Shown: positions 28,028 to 36,572, counted from the stretch's first letter. The stretch is 64,000 nucleotides of DNA from Pseudomonas sp. NFR16 (GCF_900108875.1 NZ_FNYJ01000006.1:357055-421054); one strand, 5' to 3'. The notes: generated from the sequence alone by a model not told the origin. Made by a program: numbers and translations.

Positions 28028-28636
28028 TTAGCGGCGAATCACGCCAACGCTCAACCCTTCGATGACCAGATCCTGATCTTTCAGGTTGACTTCGATAGGG
28101 GCGAATTCGGGATTTTCGGCGATCAGCCAGACTTTGCTGCCTTCACGCTTGAAGCGCTTGACCGTGACTTCGTCACCAATCCGCGCCACGACGATCTGGC
28201 CATTGCGGGCCTCACGGGTGGTGTGGACGGCAAGCAGGTCTCCGTCGAGAATCCCGACGTCCTTCATGCTCATGCCGTGTACGCGCAGCAGGTAATCTGC
28301 ACTCGGATGAAAGAAGGCCGGGTTGATGGCCAGGGATTCTTCGATGTGTTGCTGAGCCAGAATCGGCGCGCCGGCGGCCACGCGGCCGATGATGGGCAGG
28401 CCGCTTTCTTCGGTCTTGGCTTCGAAGCCGGGAATGCGGATGCCGCGGGAAGCACCCGGGGTCATTTCGATGGCGCCTTTGCGCGCCAGGGCCTTGAGGT
28501 GTTCTTCAGCGGCGTTAGGGGATTTGAATCCCAGTTCCTGAGCGATTTCCGCACGGGTGGGCGGGTAGCCGTTATCTTCGAGACAGCGCTTGATGAAGTC
28601 CAGAATTTCGGCTTGGCGTGACGTCAGTTTGATCAT
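28028..28636 (-). CDS. lexA: LexA repressor
   Basis: SOS repressor and self-cleaving protease of 202 aa. The winged-helix DNA-binding domain (1-70) has KLTSRQAEILDFI and the recognition helix around SPNAAEEHLKAL. The cleavage bond is A88-G89 (VAAGAPI), with catalytic S123 (GMSMKD) and K160 (VTVKRF). The ATG at 28636 gives the family N-terminus; an ATG two codons earlier would add M-H. Its own promoter carries two LexA boxes, so it is autoregulated, and sulA follows in the operon. Confidence 0.97.
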   Translation of the reverse strand: MIKLTSRQAEILDFIKRCLEDNGYPPTRAEIAQELGFKSPNAAEEHLKALARKGAIEMTPGASRGIRIPGFEAKTEESGLPIIGRVAAGAPILAQQHIEESLAINPAFFHPSADYLLRVHGMSMKDVGILDGDLLAVHTTREARNGQIVVARIGDEVTVKRFKREGSKVWLIAENPEFAPIEVNLKDQDLVIEGLSVGVIRR

Positions 28637-28646
28637 GTGCATCGCT

Positions 28647-28662
28647 CTGTCTTTTTATACAG
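28647..28662 (-). promoter_or_regulatory. LexA box 1
   Basis: On the minus strand CTGTATAAAAAGACAG, a CTG-N10-CAG site with the CTGTATAWAWAWACAG consensus. It lies just downstream of the -10 element. Confidence 0.92.
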
Positions 28663-28665
28663 TGA

Positions 28666-28681
28666 CTGGGATTATATACAG
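28666..28681 (-). promoter_or_regulatory. LexA box 2
   Basis: On the minus strand CTGTATATAATCCCAG, CTG-N10-CAG. It covers the TATAAT -10 element, so bound LexA would block RNA polymerase. Confidence 0.9.
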
Positions 28682-28698
28682 TGATCGCGTCTTGGCAA
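28671..28698 (-). promoter_or_regulatory. Sigma-70 promoter of lexA-sulA
   Basis: TTGCCA, 16 bases, TATAAT on the minus strand. The -10 lies inside LexA box 2. Confidence 0.82.
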
Positions 28699-28806
28699 TC
28701 CTCCTTTTTATCAAGCGTGCCGGATGGTCTTGCCGGGGATGGCTACCGGCCACGGTTTGTATGGTTAAATGGCGTGACTCACTGGACAGAAAACGAACCG
28801 TCAGGG

Positions 28807-28835
28807 TTGACAGGTGATCGACTGAAACGTATGTT
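28807..28835 (+). promoter_or_regulatory. Sigma-70 promoter of psrA
   Basis: TTGACA, 17 bases, TATGTT. The -10 overlaps the first PsrA box, which fits autorepression. Confidence 0.75.
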
Positions 28836-28850
28836 TCAAACAAGTGTTTG
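28824..28850 (+). promoter_or_regulatory. Two overlapping PsrA operator boxes
   Basis: GAAACGTATGTTTC at 28824-28837 and CAAACAAGTGTTTG at 28837-28850. Both are perfect inverted repeats of the form (G/C)AAAC-N4-GTTT(G/C), the known PsrA box, and they share one base. Confidence 0.85.
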
Positions 28851-28864
28851 TCAGGCGAGTAACC

Positions 28865-29575
28865 ATGGCCCAGTCGGAAACAGTTGAACGAATTCTCGAT
28901 GCTGCTGAGCAGCTGTTCGCGGAAAAAGGTTTTGCCGAAACGTCCTTGCGCCTCATTACCAGCAAGGCGTCGGTCAATCTGGCAGCGGTGAACTATCACT
29001 TCGGCTCGAAAAAGGCCCTGATTCAAGCTGTGTTCTCGCGGTTCCTGGGGCCTTTCTGCATCAGCCTGGATCGCGAACTGGAGCGTCGGCAGGCCAAGCC
29101 CGATCACAAACCTACACTGGAAGAGTTGCTCGAGATCCTCGTCGAGCAGGCGCTGGTCGTGCAGCCCCGAAGCGGCAACGATTTGTCGATTTTCATGCGC
29201 TTGCTGGGCCTTGCTTTCAGCCAGAGCCAAGGCCACCTGCGGCGTTATCTTGAGGACATGTACGGCAAGGTGTTCCGCCGTTACATGTTGCTGGTCAATG
29301 AAGCCGCGCCGCGTATTCCGCCCATCGAACTGTTCTGGCGCGTGCATTTTATGCTCGGCGCGGCGGCGTTCAGCATGTCCGGGATCAAGGCATTGCGCGC
29401 CATCGCCGAAACCGATTTCGGCGTCAATACGTCTATTGAGCAGGTCATGCGCCTGATGGTGCCGTTTCTGGCGGCCGGTATGCGCGCGGAAACCGGCGTG
29501 ACCGACACCGCGATGATCAACGCCCAACTCAAGCCGCGCAGCAAAAGTTCTGCGCCCGTCGCCGCCAAGGTCTGA
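28865..29575 (+). CDS. psrA: TetR-family regulator PsrA
   Basis: Fatty-acid-responsive regulator of 236 aa. The TetR HTH spans about 7-55 (ERILDAAEQLFAEKGF, then NLAAVNYHFGSKKALIQAVF). PsrA is known in Pseudomonas to repress itself and fadBA, to activate rpoS and to be released by long-chain fatty acids. The ATG at 28865 gives the family start MAQSETVERIL; the in-frame ATG 21 bases earlier lies inside the operator. Position next to lexA is conserved. Confidence 0.95.
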   Translation: MAQSETVERILDAAEQLFAEKGFAETSLRLITSKASVNLAAVNYHFGSKKALIQAVFSRFLGPFCISLDRELERRQAKPDHKPTLEELLEILVEQALVVQPRSGNDLSIFMRLLGLAFSQSQGHLRRYLEDMYGKVFRRYMLLVNEAAPRIPPIELFWRVHFMLGAAAFSMSGIKALRAIAETDFGVNTSIEQVMRLMVPFLAAGMRAETGVTDTAMINAQLKPRSKSSAPVAAKV

Positions 29576-29668
29576 GGCGCAGCCGACGCCGGGTGTGCCG
29601 GCATTTGCATCGCACCCGTCGATCCCTCACCATGCCGGCCTGGGCAATGGTTGTTGAAGGATCTTCAT

Positions 29669-30679
29669 ATGAGTTCTGGCCTGCAAGGCTCCCTGATGGT
29701 GGATATCGCCGGTACCTGGCTGACATCCGACGACCGTCAGTTTCTGCGTCAGCCCGAAGTGGGCGGCCTGATTATTTTTGCGCGCAATATCGAGAGTCCA
29801 CGGCAGGTTCGTGAGCTGAGCGCTTCCATTCGCGCCATCCGTCCCGATCTGCTGTTGGCGGTGGATCAGGAGGGTGGTCGAGTTCAGCGTCTTCGTCAGG
29901 GCTTCGTGCGTCTGCCTGCCATGCGCGCCATTGCTGCTGCGCCCAATGCCGAACGCCTTGCCGAACAGTGTGGCTGGTTGATGGCGACCGAAGTGCTTTC
30001 TGTCGGCCTTGATCTGAGCTTTGCGCCGGTGCTGGATCTGGATTACCAGCGAAGTGCGGTCGTTGGTACGCGGTCGTTCGAAGGGGATCCGGAGCGCGCC
30101 GCGCTGCTGGCCGGCGCCTTCATTCGCGGCATGAATCAGGCGGGGATGGCGGCGACCGGCAAACATTTTCCGGGACACGGCTGGGCTGAGGCCGATTCCC
30201 ACGTGGCGATACCGGTTGACGAACGCAGCCTGGAAACCCTGCGCGCCAATGATCTGATTCCGTTTGCCCGGTTGAGCAAACAGTTGGCTGCGGTCATGCC
30301 GGCCCATGTCATCTATCCCCATGTCGATCCTCAGCCAGCCGGGTTTTCCCGTCGCTGGTTGCAGGAGATTCTTCGCGGTGAGCTGGGTTTTGACGGCGTG
30401 ATCTTCAGCGATGACTTGTCCATGGCAGGCGCGCATGTGGTCGGGGATGCGGCCAGTCGCATCGAGGCCGCGCTGACGGCTGGCTGCGACATGGGGCTGG
30501 TCTGCAATGATCGTGCGGCGGCAGAGCTTGCATTGAGTGCCGCCCAGCGCCTGAAGATTTCACCCGCTGCCCGCGTCGCCAGAATGCGAGGCCAGGGCCT
30601 GGCGACCACTGAATACCGTCAGCATCCGCGCTGGCTGTCGGCGCTGAGCGACCTGCGCGCCGCACACTTGATCGATTAA
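29669..30679 (+). CDS. nagZ: Beta-N-acetylhexosaminidase NagZ
   Basis: Cytosolic GH3 enzyme of 336 aa that removes GlcNAc from anhydromuropeptides during cell-wall recycling, so it also feeds AmpR-dependent beta-lactamase induction. The KHFPGHG motif lies at 165-171, the catalytic loop His is H178 and the nucleophile is D248 in IFSDDLSM, the same number as in E. coli. A GAAGGA ribosome site precedes the ATG at 29669. It is followed after 9 bases by the nucleoside phosphorylase gene, so the two are an operon. Confidence 0.95.
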   Translation: MSSGLQGSLMVDIAGTWLTSDDRQFLRQPEVGGLIIFARNIESPRQVRELSASIRAIRPDLLLAVDQEGGRVQRLRQGFVRLPAMRAIAAAPNAERLAEQCGWLMATEVLSVGLDLSFAPVLDLDYQRSAVVGTRSFEGDPERAALLAGAFIRGMNQAGMAATGKHFPGHGWAEADSHVAIPVDERSLETLRANDLIPFARLSKQLAAVMPAHVIYPHVDPQPAGFSRRWLQEILRGELGFDGVIFSDDLSMAGAHVVGDAASRIEAALTAGCDMGLVCNDRAAAELALSAAQRLKISPAARVARMRGQGLATTEYRQHPRWLSALSDLRAAHLID

Positions 30680-30688
30680 GGAATTGTC

Positions 30689-31429
30689 ATGACTGTTTAC
30701 GCAATTATCGGCGGCACCGGCCTGACGCAGCTCGAAGGCCTGACGATTCGTCAGTCGCTGCCGATGAACACGCCTTATGGCGCGCCGTCCGGTGAGATCC
30801 AGGTGGGCGACTATGCCGGGCGCGAGGTCATGTTCCTGGCCCGCCACGGCCACCCGCATCGCTTTCCGCCGCACAAGGTCAACTATCGGGCCAATCTCTG
30901 GGCATTGAAGCAGGCAGGGGCCGAAGCGATCCTGGCGGTCAACGCTGTGGGCGGTATTCACCCTGACATGGGCACCGGACATTTCTGTGTTCCTCATGAC
31001 CTCATGGATTACACCAGCGGCCGCGATCACACGTTTTTTGCCGATGACCTCGAGCATGTCACTCACATCGACTTCAGTTACCCCTACAGCGAGCCGTTGC
31101 GGGCGCGGCTGATCGCTGCGTTGTCTGCCGAAGGCTATCCGTTCAGCGATTTTGGCGTGTACGCCTGCACACAAGGCCCGCGTCTGGAGACCGTGGCGGA
31201 GATCGTCCGGCTCGAGCGTGATGGCTGTGACATCGTCGGCATGACCGGCATGCCCGAAGCCGCACTGGCCCGCGAACTGGAACTGGATTACGCCTGTCTG
31301 GCGCTGGTCGTGAACCCGGCCGCCGGCAAGTCCTCCGCAGTCATTACCATGGCGGAAATCGAACAGGCGTTGCATGACGGCATCGGCAAGGTCAAGGCGA
31401 CACTGGCCCGCGTCCTCGGCGCTCAATAG
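30689..31429 (+). CDS. S-methyl-5'-thioinosine phosphorylase (MTAP/PNP family)
   Basis: Trimeric nucleoside phosphorylase of 246 aa in the polyamine by-product salvage route. It starts YAIIGGTGL and has the phosphate/ribose blocks RHGHPHRFPPHKVNYRAN and GPRLETVAEI, then GMTGMPEAALARELEL. At the base-binding loop it reads VVNPAAG where adenosine-specific MTAP has an Asp; Asn there favours 6-oxopurines, as in the P. aeruginosa PA3004 enzyme that uses methylthioinosine. Operon with nagZ. Confidence 0.9.
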   Translation: MTVYAIIGGTGLTQLEGLTIRQSLPMNTPYGAPSGEIQVGDYAGREVMFLARHGHPHRFPPHKVNYRANLWALKQAGAEAILAVNAVGGIHPDMGTGHFCVPHDLMDYTSGRDHTFFADDLEHVTHIDFSYPYSEPLRARLIAALSAEGYPFSDFGVYACTQGPRLETVAEIVRLERDGCDIVGMTGMPEAALARELELDYACLALVVNPAAGKSSAVITMAEIEQALHDGIGKVKATLARVLGAQ

Positions 31430-31465
31430 CCTGCTCGTTGAAGCGGCCGCGGACAGAGGCCGGCT

Positions 31466-31489
31466 GCAGGGGCTGTGATCGGCCCCTGC
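31466..31489. terminator. Hairpin between convergent phosphorylase and HAD genes
   Basis: GCAGGGGC/GCCCCTGC stem with an eight-base loop and no T tract. It may act on both strands. Confidence 0.45.
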
Positions 31490-31498
31490 TCAGTCGGC

Positions 31499-32152
31499 TC
31501 AGCGTGCGCGCAGTTGCAACCGCCCGTCATCGTTGAACTCGATCGAGTAGGCGTCGTAGCTTTTCAGGGTGGGATGCGCGGTGTCCATCGCGTGGGAATG
31601 GGCCGCAGTAATCACCATCACTTTTGCACCCGCCGCCTCTGCGGCAGTAATGCCGGCGACCGCGTCTTCGAACACCAGGCAATCTTCAGCGTTTACACCC
31701 AGACGACGGGCTGCCAGTAAAAAGCAGTCCGGCGCAGGCTTGCCGTGGGCGACGTCTTCAGCGGCCACCATGACCTTGGGCAGTGGCAGGCCGGCCGCCA
31801 GGATTCTGCGCTCGGCCAGCTTGCGCGGCGCCGAGGTCACCACCGCCCAGCGTTCCGCGGGCAGGCTGGCGAGAAATGCCGCAGCCCCTTCGATCGAGAT
31901 CACGCCTTCGACATCATCGGTTTCCGCCTGAGCGAGCAGTTCGGCTTCGCGCTCGGGATCGACGCCGGGCAGGTTCAGGCGGCGCAGCGTGTCAATGCAG
32001 CGTACGCCGTGAATGGTGGGCAGAAGCTCGTCGACGTTCACGCCCTTATCGAGCGCCCATCGGGTCCAGACCCGCTCTGCGGCAGCGATCGAATTGGTCA
32101 GCGTGCCGTCCATGTCGAACAGGAAGGCGGCGAAGGTGGACTGCTCCAGCAT
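31499..32152 (-). CDS. HAD-IA family phosphatase
   Basis: Cytosolic phosphatase of 217 aa, probably acting on a small sugar or glycerol phosphate, as YfbT- or Gpp-type members do. The nucleophile motif is FLFDMDGTLTNS near residues 10-21. Motif II is the VVTSAPR strand, and motifs III-IV are GKPAPDCFL and LVFEDAVAGI. The ATG at 32152 has GAGGAG just upstream; a longer frame upstream has no ribosome site. Convergent with the phosphorylase; no pathway link visible. Confidence 0.9.
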   Translation of the reverse strand: MLEQSTFAAFLFDMDGTLTNSIAAAERVWTRWALDKGVNVDELLPTIHGVRCIDTLRRLNLPGVDPEREAELLAQAETDDVEGVISIEGAAAFLASLPAERWAVVTSAPRKLAERRILAAGLPLPKVMVAAEDVAHGKPAPDCFLLAARRLGVNAEDCLVFEDAVAGITAAEAAGAKVMVITAAHSHAMDTAHPTLKSYDAYSIEFNDDGRLQLRAR

Positions 32153-32998
32153 GGGTACTCCTCGGTGGCTGTTGCGCATGGCAGCGATGCTAACACGTGC
32201 CGCGAGCGCTGCCTTTGCCGGAGGCGTTGTGCCAAAGGGGGGACGGATTGGGGGAAGCGAACGCTTGCCTGCGAGAGCGTTTCGTTGTAGCAATCGAGCC
32301 TGATTACGTAACGGTTGCGCCTGCCATTTGAGGCATTGAAGACTGCTTGCGGCTACGCTGGACAGACGCTGAAAGTCAACGCCATATCGTTCAAAAAGTT
32401 GTCCACGGAAAACGTGAATATCTCTGTGGATAAGTTGCTGTAAGGCAGTAAATCCAAGGCCTTACTCATAATGATCGTTTAATGATCAGTTACGCTAATG
32501 GCGCTCATGCAGCCAGTCAATGGTCACAAATCCGTTCAGTGACAGCCGGGAAGATGCCTGTGTTCGCACCATCGATTCTGCGGCGTGACGTCTCGTGCCT
32601 TCCTGGCTGAAGCCGGTTTTACGGAAGAAATGCATACCGTCAGTAGGACCGGCTTCAGCCGGGAATAGGTCTGAGTTGGCGCCATCGTTTTTGAGGCCTG
32701 ACGTTTAGCGCCTTCCGGGATAAAGCCGGGCCTGCTCAACGAACACATGCCATTGGTGGGGACGACTTGCACGATCGCTCAACGAGAGGGGATGTTATGC
32801 GGCGGCAGGGTCAGCTAAGGCTGACCGCATGGGGTGGACTGTGAATCGGCTGTTGATCGGTGAGCTGTGGTTCAACGTAGCCAAGTGAAGCGGTAGGGGG
32901 ATCATTAAAAGAGTTGCAAATCCAGGGCCCCGCCGACACGCATTTTCAGCGCTCGCCGACGGGGCCGGCCTGGACACTTCACACGCCCGATCAGCGGC
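32153..32998. other. Repeat-rich intergenic region without a gene
   Basis: About 845 bases. It contains decayed REP-like arms (GAAGCCGG near 32611, the TAGGACCGG element at 32644-32665, and AAGCCGGGCCTGC near 32723). The left part (32330-32520) is AT-richer. Open frames lack ribosome sites and the codon use of neighbours. No protein gene is supported. Confidence 0.45.
32644..32665. repeat. REP-like element (TAGGACCGG family)
   Basis: Reads TAGGACCGGCTTCAGCC then GGGAA. It contains the inverted arms CCGGCT/AGCCGG and recurs, with CTTTAG in place of CTTCAG, at about 55166 and 62976. Confidence 0.75.
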
Positions 32999-33223
32999 TC
33001 AAGACTCCGCCCACTCAACGTCCGTCAGCCCCAGCTGTTCGGCTTTGGGCTTACTGACTTTCGGGACTTTGTCCGAGCGGTATTTCGGTATCTGCCCAAA
33101 TCCTGCGTCTACAGATGCCCAATGCCAGGCGGATGCGTTATCCATGGTTTCGGCGCTGATGTAGAAGCTTTTGTATTTGCCATGAAGCAGATAATCGATT
33201 CTGAAATGCTTGTACTGTGCCAC
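32999..33223 (-). CDS. DUF6555 family small protein
   Basis: Protein of 74 aa (VAQYKHFRIDYLLHGKYKSFYISAE), which I recognise as the DUF6555 family common in Pseudomonas, function unknown. The start was set at GTG 33223 because a GGGAGG lies about 9 bases upstream of it; an ATG 36 bases further upstream has no such site. It sits alone in a repeat-rich, gene-poor stretch, which suggests an accessory gene. Confidence 0.75.
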   Translation of the reverse strand: MAQYKHFRIDYLLHGKYKSFYISAETMDNASAWHWASVDAGFGQIPKYRSDKVPKVSKPKAEQLGLTDVEWAES

Positions 33224-33417
33224 TCTTGCTAACCTCCCTATCAGTCGCTCACATTCCACTGAGTCGCTGCCGTCAGGAAAATTCAGTCAAATAATCCTTT
33301 CAATGCCAAACGGTTACGTTTGGTACAGAAGAATGTGTGGCAACTTGAGGATGTGGACGAATGAGTGATGGGGGGCGCTGGCGCATCAGTGGAGCCGATG
33401 AGCCAGCGCAGCGTGGG

Positions 33418-34563
33418 TCACTTGGTCAGGAATTTGAAGACGGTGGTCTGGTTGTATGACTTGCCCGGATCCAGTCGAGTGGACGGGAAGGCCGGCTGGT
33501 TGGGCGCGTCGGGATAGTGCTGGGTTTCCAGCGTAAAGGCGCCCCAGTGCGGATAAATCTTGCCGCCTTTGCCTTTCACCGTGCCGTCCAGGAAGTTGCC
33601 GGTATACAGCTGTACGCCCGGTTCGCTGGTGAACAGCTGCAGTCGGCGTCCGGATTTTGGATCGACCACATCGGCCGCCAGGTTGCTGACCTTGCCTTTG
33701 GTGTCCAGGACCCAGTTGAAGTCATAGCCGCCCTCGGTCGGCTCGGCGAATTTGAGCTGCGGGTGGTCTTCACGGATGCGTTTGCCGAACGCCACGGGTT
33801 TGACGAAGTCCATCGGCGTGCCCGCCACGGGCGCCAGCTCGCCGGTCGGAATCAGTTTTTCATTGACTGGCGTATAGCGCGCAGCGTGCACGACGGCGAC
33901 CTGATCGAGAATGTCGCCATTGCCGGCACCGGCCAGGTTGAAATAGCTGTGGTTGGTCAGGTTCAGCACCGTGGGTTTGTCGGTGGTGGCGTGGTACTGG
34001 ATGCGCAGCTCGTTTTTTTCGTTGAGGCTGTAGGTCACTTCCGTTTTAAGCGTTCCGGGAAAGCCCATTTCGCCGTCCGCCGAAACGTAGGTCAGCTTCA
34101 CACCGACCCAGCCTTTGTCCTTCACCTGTTCAGCTTTCCACACCTGCTTGTCGAAGCCTTTAGTGCCGCCGTGGAGGGCGTTGGTCTTGTCGTTCTGCGG
34201 CACCTGGAAGCTCTTGCCGTCCAGGGTGAACTTGCCGTCCGCGAGCCGGTTGCCGAAGCGCCCGATGGTGGCGCCGAAGAATGAGGTGCCTTTTAGGTAG
34301 CCATCCAGGTCATCGAAACCCAGCACGACGTCCTCGGCCTTGCCGTGCTTGTCGGGCACGAGCAGCGACTGGAGCGTGCCTCCGTAGGTGATGACCGTTG
34401 CCTGCATGCCGAGGCTGTTGCGCAGGGTGTATTTCTCCACCGTCGTGCCGTCCGGCATTTTGCCGAAGGTGCCATGTTCGGCCGTCAGGCCGGCGGCGGC
34501 ATTGGCCTGCAGGGCCGCAGCCAGCAGGGTCAGCCCGATGGCAGGGATAAGCGTCTTCCTCAT
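33418..34563 (-). CDS. galM: Periplasmic aldose 1-epimerase
   Basis: Galactose mutarotase family enzyme of 381 aa interconverting alpha and beta anomers. A signal peptide (residues 1-22, ending QANAAA) exports it to the periplasm, where it would present the right anomer to a periplasmic binding protein. Family motifs include GGTLQSLLVPDKHG, NRLADGKF, the LTNHSYFNLAG catalytic His block and LETQHYPDAPNQPAFPS near the end. It is divergent from the regulator and sugar uptake genes to the right, so it probably works with them. Confidence 0.93.
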   Translation of the reverse strand: MRKTLIPAIGLTLLAAALQANAAAGLTAEHGTFGKMPDGTTVEKYTLRNSLGMQATVITYGGTLQSLLVPDKHGKAEDVVLGFDDLDGYLKGTSFFGATIGRFGNRLADGKFTLDGKSFQVPQNDKTNALHGGTKGFDKQVWKAEQVKDKGWVGVKLTYVSADGEMGFPGTLKTEVTYSLNEKNELRIQYHATTDKPTVLNLTNHSYFNLAGAGNGDILDQVAVVHAARYTPVNEKLIPTGELAPVAGTPMDFVKPVAFGKRIREDHPQLKFAEPTEGGYDFNWVLDTKGKVSNLAADVVDPKSGRRLQLFTSEPGVQLYTGNFLDGTVKGKGGKIYPHWGAFTLETQHYPDAPNQPAFPSTRLDPGKSYNQTTVFKFLTK

Positions 34564-34816
34564 TGCGTCCTTCCTTTTGTTGTTTTAGGAGCTTGCGCAT
34601 GCCAACTGGACGACCGCATGCAGAACAGCGTGTCTGCGAACGACGTTTACGCCAATTGGTCATACTATTTGACGATTCGCGAACCGAACGGATGAATATA
34701 TAGAACAAAAAACTCGATTTAAAAATAAATTGTAATACTATTTGGAGAAGCTTCAGCTTGATCGATTCGGTGAACAGGTTTAGTCCAGCTTTTCAGGCTT
34801 GTACAGCCGTTTGACA

Positions 34817-34837
34817 GCTAATCATATGATCATTAGC
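34817..34837. promoter_or_regulatory. Candidate operator of the GntR-type regulator
   Basis: Outer arms GCTAAT/ATTAGC around a perfect ten-base palindrome ATCATATGAT (34821-34830), directly following a TTGACA (34811-34816). A nine-of-ten match, ATAATATGAT, occurs at 36563-36572 upstream of araF. Confidence 0.55.
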
Positions 34838-34875
34838 CTCCATTTCGCGGAAAGGCCGCGAGAAGGGGCGGATCA

Positions 34876-35571
34876 ATGAGCAGCAGTTTTCACGCGTCGA
34901 CAGTAGACCGCCTGGGGGCCTGGATTGCTCGGGGCAGTGTTGCACCAGGGCAGTCGCTGAAGGTGGAGGCGGCGCTGGGTGAGGAATTCGGCGTCAGTCG
35001 AACGGTGATCCGCGAAGCCATCAAAACGCTGGTGGCCAAAGGGATGCTGGAGGTCGGCCCGAAGGTCGGGACCCGCGTGTTGCCGGCGCGCAGCTGGAAC
35101 CTGTTTGACCCGCAGGTGGTCGGTTGGCTGGCGGCGACGGGATTGTCGAGAAGCCTGGTGATGGACCTGCTCGACCTGCGCCGTGCGATAGAGCCGATGG
35201 CCGTGCGTTGGGCCTGTGAACGCGCGACACCGCAGCAGATTGCCGAGATTCAGGCGGCGTACGTGCAGCTGGCGGCCAGTGTCGCCGACCTGGGTGATTA
35301 CAACCACGCCGATCAGCGTTTCCATGAGGCGGTGCTGGCGGCGAGTCATAACCAGTTTATCGAGCAGATGTTGCCGGCCTTGGGCGCGCTGCTGGCGATT
35401 TCGTTTGAAGTGTCCTCCGCGGTGCCGGGGGAGTTGGGCAGGACCCTGCCGCTGCACAAAGAGCTGGCGGATGCGATTGCCAGCCGTGATTCGGCGCGCG
35501 GTGTCTGGGCGTGCATGAGTCTGATCGAAAACGCCTGCGAGGTGATCTCTCGCTCGATGGCGCAGCAGTGA
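34876..35571 (+). CDS. GntR-family regulator (FadR/FCD subfamily)
   Basis: Sugar-acid or sugar-lactone sensing repressor of 231 aa. The winged HTH (about 8-72) contains LKVEAALGEEFGVSRTVIREAIKTLVAKGML. The C-terminal FCD domain (about 95-220) keeps the metal-binding His residues in DQRFHEAVLAASHNQF and LHKELADAIASRD. It resembles DgoR-type regulators. The lactonase gene follows after about 60 bases; the candidate operator lies upstream of it and of araF, so it probably controls both and itself. Confidence 0.88.
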   Translation: MSSSFHASTVDRLGAWIARGSVAPGQSLKVEAALGEEFGVSRTVIREAIKTLVAKGMLEVGPKVGTRVLPARSWNLFDPQVVGWLAATGLSRSLVMDLLDLRRAIEPMAVRWACERATPQQIAEIQAAYVQLAASVADLGDYNHADQRFHEAVLAASHNQFIEQMLPALGALLAISFEVSSAVPGELGRTLPLHKELADAIASRDSARGVWACMSLIENACEVISRSMAQQ

Positions 35572-35632
35572 ACGAATGCGTTGCAAGCGGGCCGCAAGGC
35601 CTGGAACAACAATAATAAACAGGAACATTCCT

Positions 35633-36511
35633 ATGAAGTGGCAGGCGGTCTGTGACCAGCGTTTCACATTGGCCGAAGGGCCGTTCTGGGACGACGAGCA
35701 AGCAGCGTTGTACTGGGTCGATATTGCCGGGTTCCGCGCCCTGCAACTGCATCGGCAAGAGGTGCGTCACTGGCAATTCAACGAGCCGGTGTCGGCGTTC
35801 ATTCCCGCCTCTGCAGGCGATGCACTGGTGACGCTGGCCAGCGGCGTCTATCGCCTGAATCTGAATTCCCCTGCCGACCAGCCCGAACTCACGCTGTTGT
35901 GCGTTGCCGATCCGGTGGAAGGCAATCGTGCCAACGAAGCCCGTTGCGACAGTCAGGGCCGGCTGTGGCTGGGCACCATGCAAAACAACCTTGATGCGCA
36001 GGGCGGTGATCTGCCGCTCGAGCGCCGCTCGGGCGGCATTTTTCGCGTCGATGGCGATGCGCGGGTCACGGCGCTGCTGAGCGATCAGGGCATCGTCAAC
36101 ACGATGCTCTGGCCAGCCAGCGGCGGGGCACTGCTGTCCGCCGACAGTCTCGACGGTCTGATCTATCGTTACCCGATTCGCCCCGATGGCTCGCTCGGCG
36201 AGCGCGATATCTGGGCCCATGAACATCCGCGTGGAACCCCGGATGGCTCAGCGATGGACGCCGAAGGGTACGTCTGGAACGCGCGCTGGGGCGGTGGTTG
36301 CATCATTCGCTTCGCGCCCGATGGCAGCGTCGATCGCATCGTCGAACTGCCCGTCAGCCACCCCACCAGTTGCGTCTTCGGCGGGCCGGACATGACCACG
36401 CTGTTCGTCACCAGCGCAAGACCTGCCAGCGGCACCCTTGAGCTGGACGGCTGTGTGTTGAGTGCCGAAACCGGTATCAAGGGAACGCCATCGCACCGGT
36501 TCTCTGGATGA
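35633..36511 (+). CDS. SMP-30/gluconolaconase-family sugar lactonase
   Basis: Beta-propeller metal-dependent lactonase of 292 aa. Features are the AEGPFWDDEQAALYWVDI start block, the metal-binding Glu near residue 15, an N-x-G/R motif in RANEARCDSQGRLWLGTM, and GIVNTMLW. In oxidative pentose or galactose pathways it opens the lactone (arabinono- or galactonolactone) to the acid. The ATG at 35633 has AGGAAC upstream. It lies between the GntR regulator and araFGH; no dehydrogenase or dehydratase for the pathway is in the cluster. Confidence 0.88.
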   Translation: MKWQAVCDQRFTLAEGPFWDDEQAALYWVDIAGFRALQLHRQEVRHWQFNEPVSAFIPASAGDALVTLASGVYRLNLNSPADQPELTLLCVADPVEGNRANEARCDSQGRLWLGTMQNNLDAQGGDLPLERRSGGIFRVDGDARVTALLSDQGIVNTMLWPASGGALLSADSLDGLIYRYPIRPDGSLGERDIWAHEHPRGTPDGSAMDAEGYVWNARWGGGCIIRFAPDGSVDRIVELPVSHPTSCVFGGPDMTTLFVTSARPASGTLELDGCVLSAETGIKGTPSHRFSG

Positions 36512-36562
36512 ACACGGCGGCGCGTCGAAGGGGTGTGACACTCGGTTACATAGACGTCATTG

Positions 36563-36572
36563 ATAATATGAT
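36563..36572. promoter_or_regulatory. Second candidate regulator site upstream of araF
   Basis: ATAATATGAT, one mismatch from the ATCATATGAT palindrome upstream of the GntR gene; it lies about 95 bases before araF. Confidence 0.4.
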
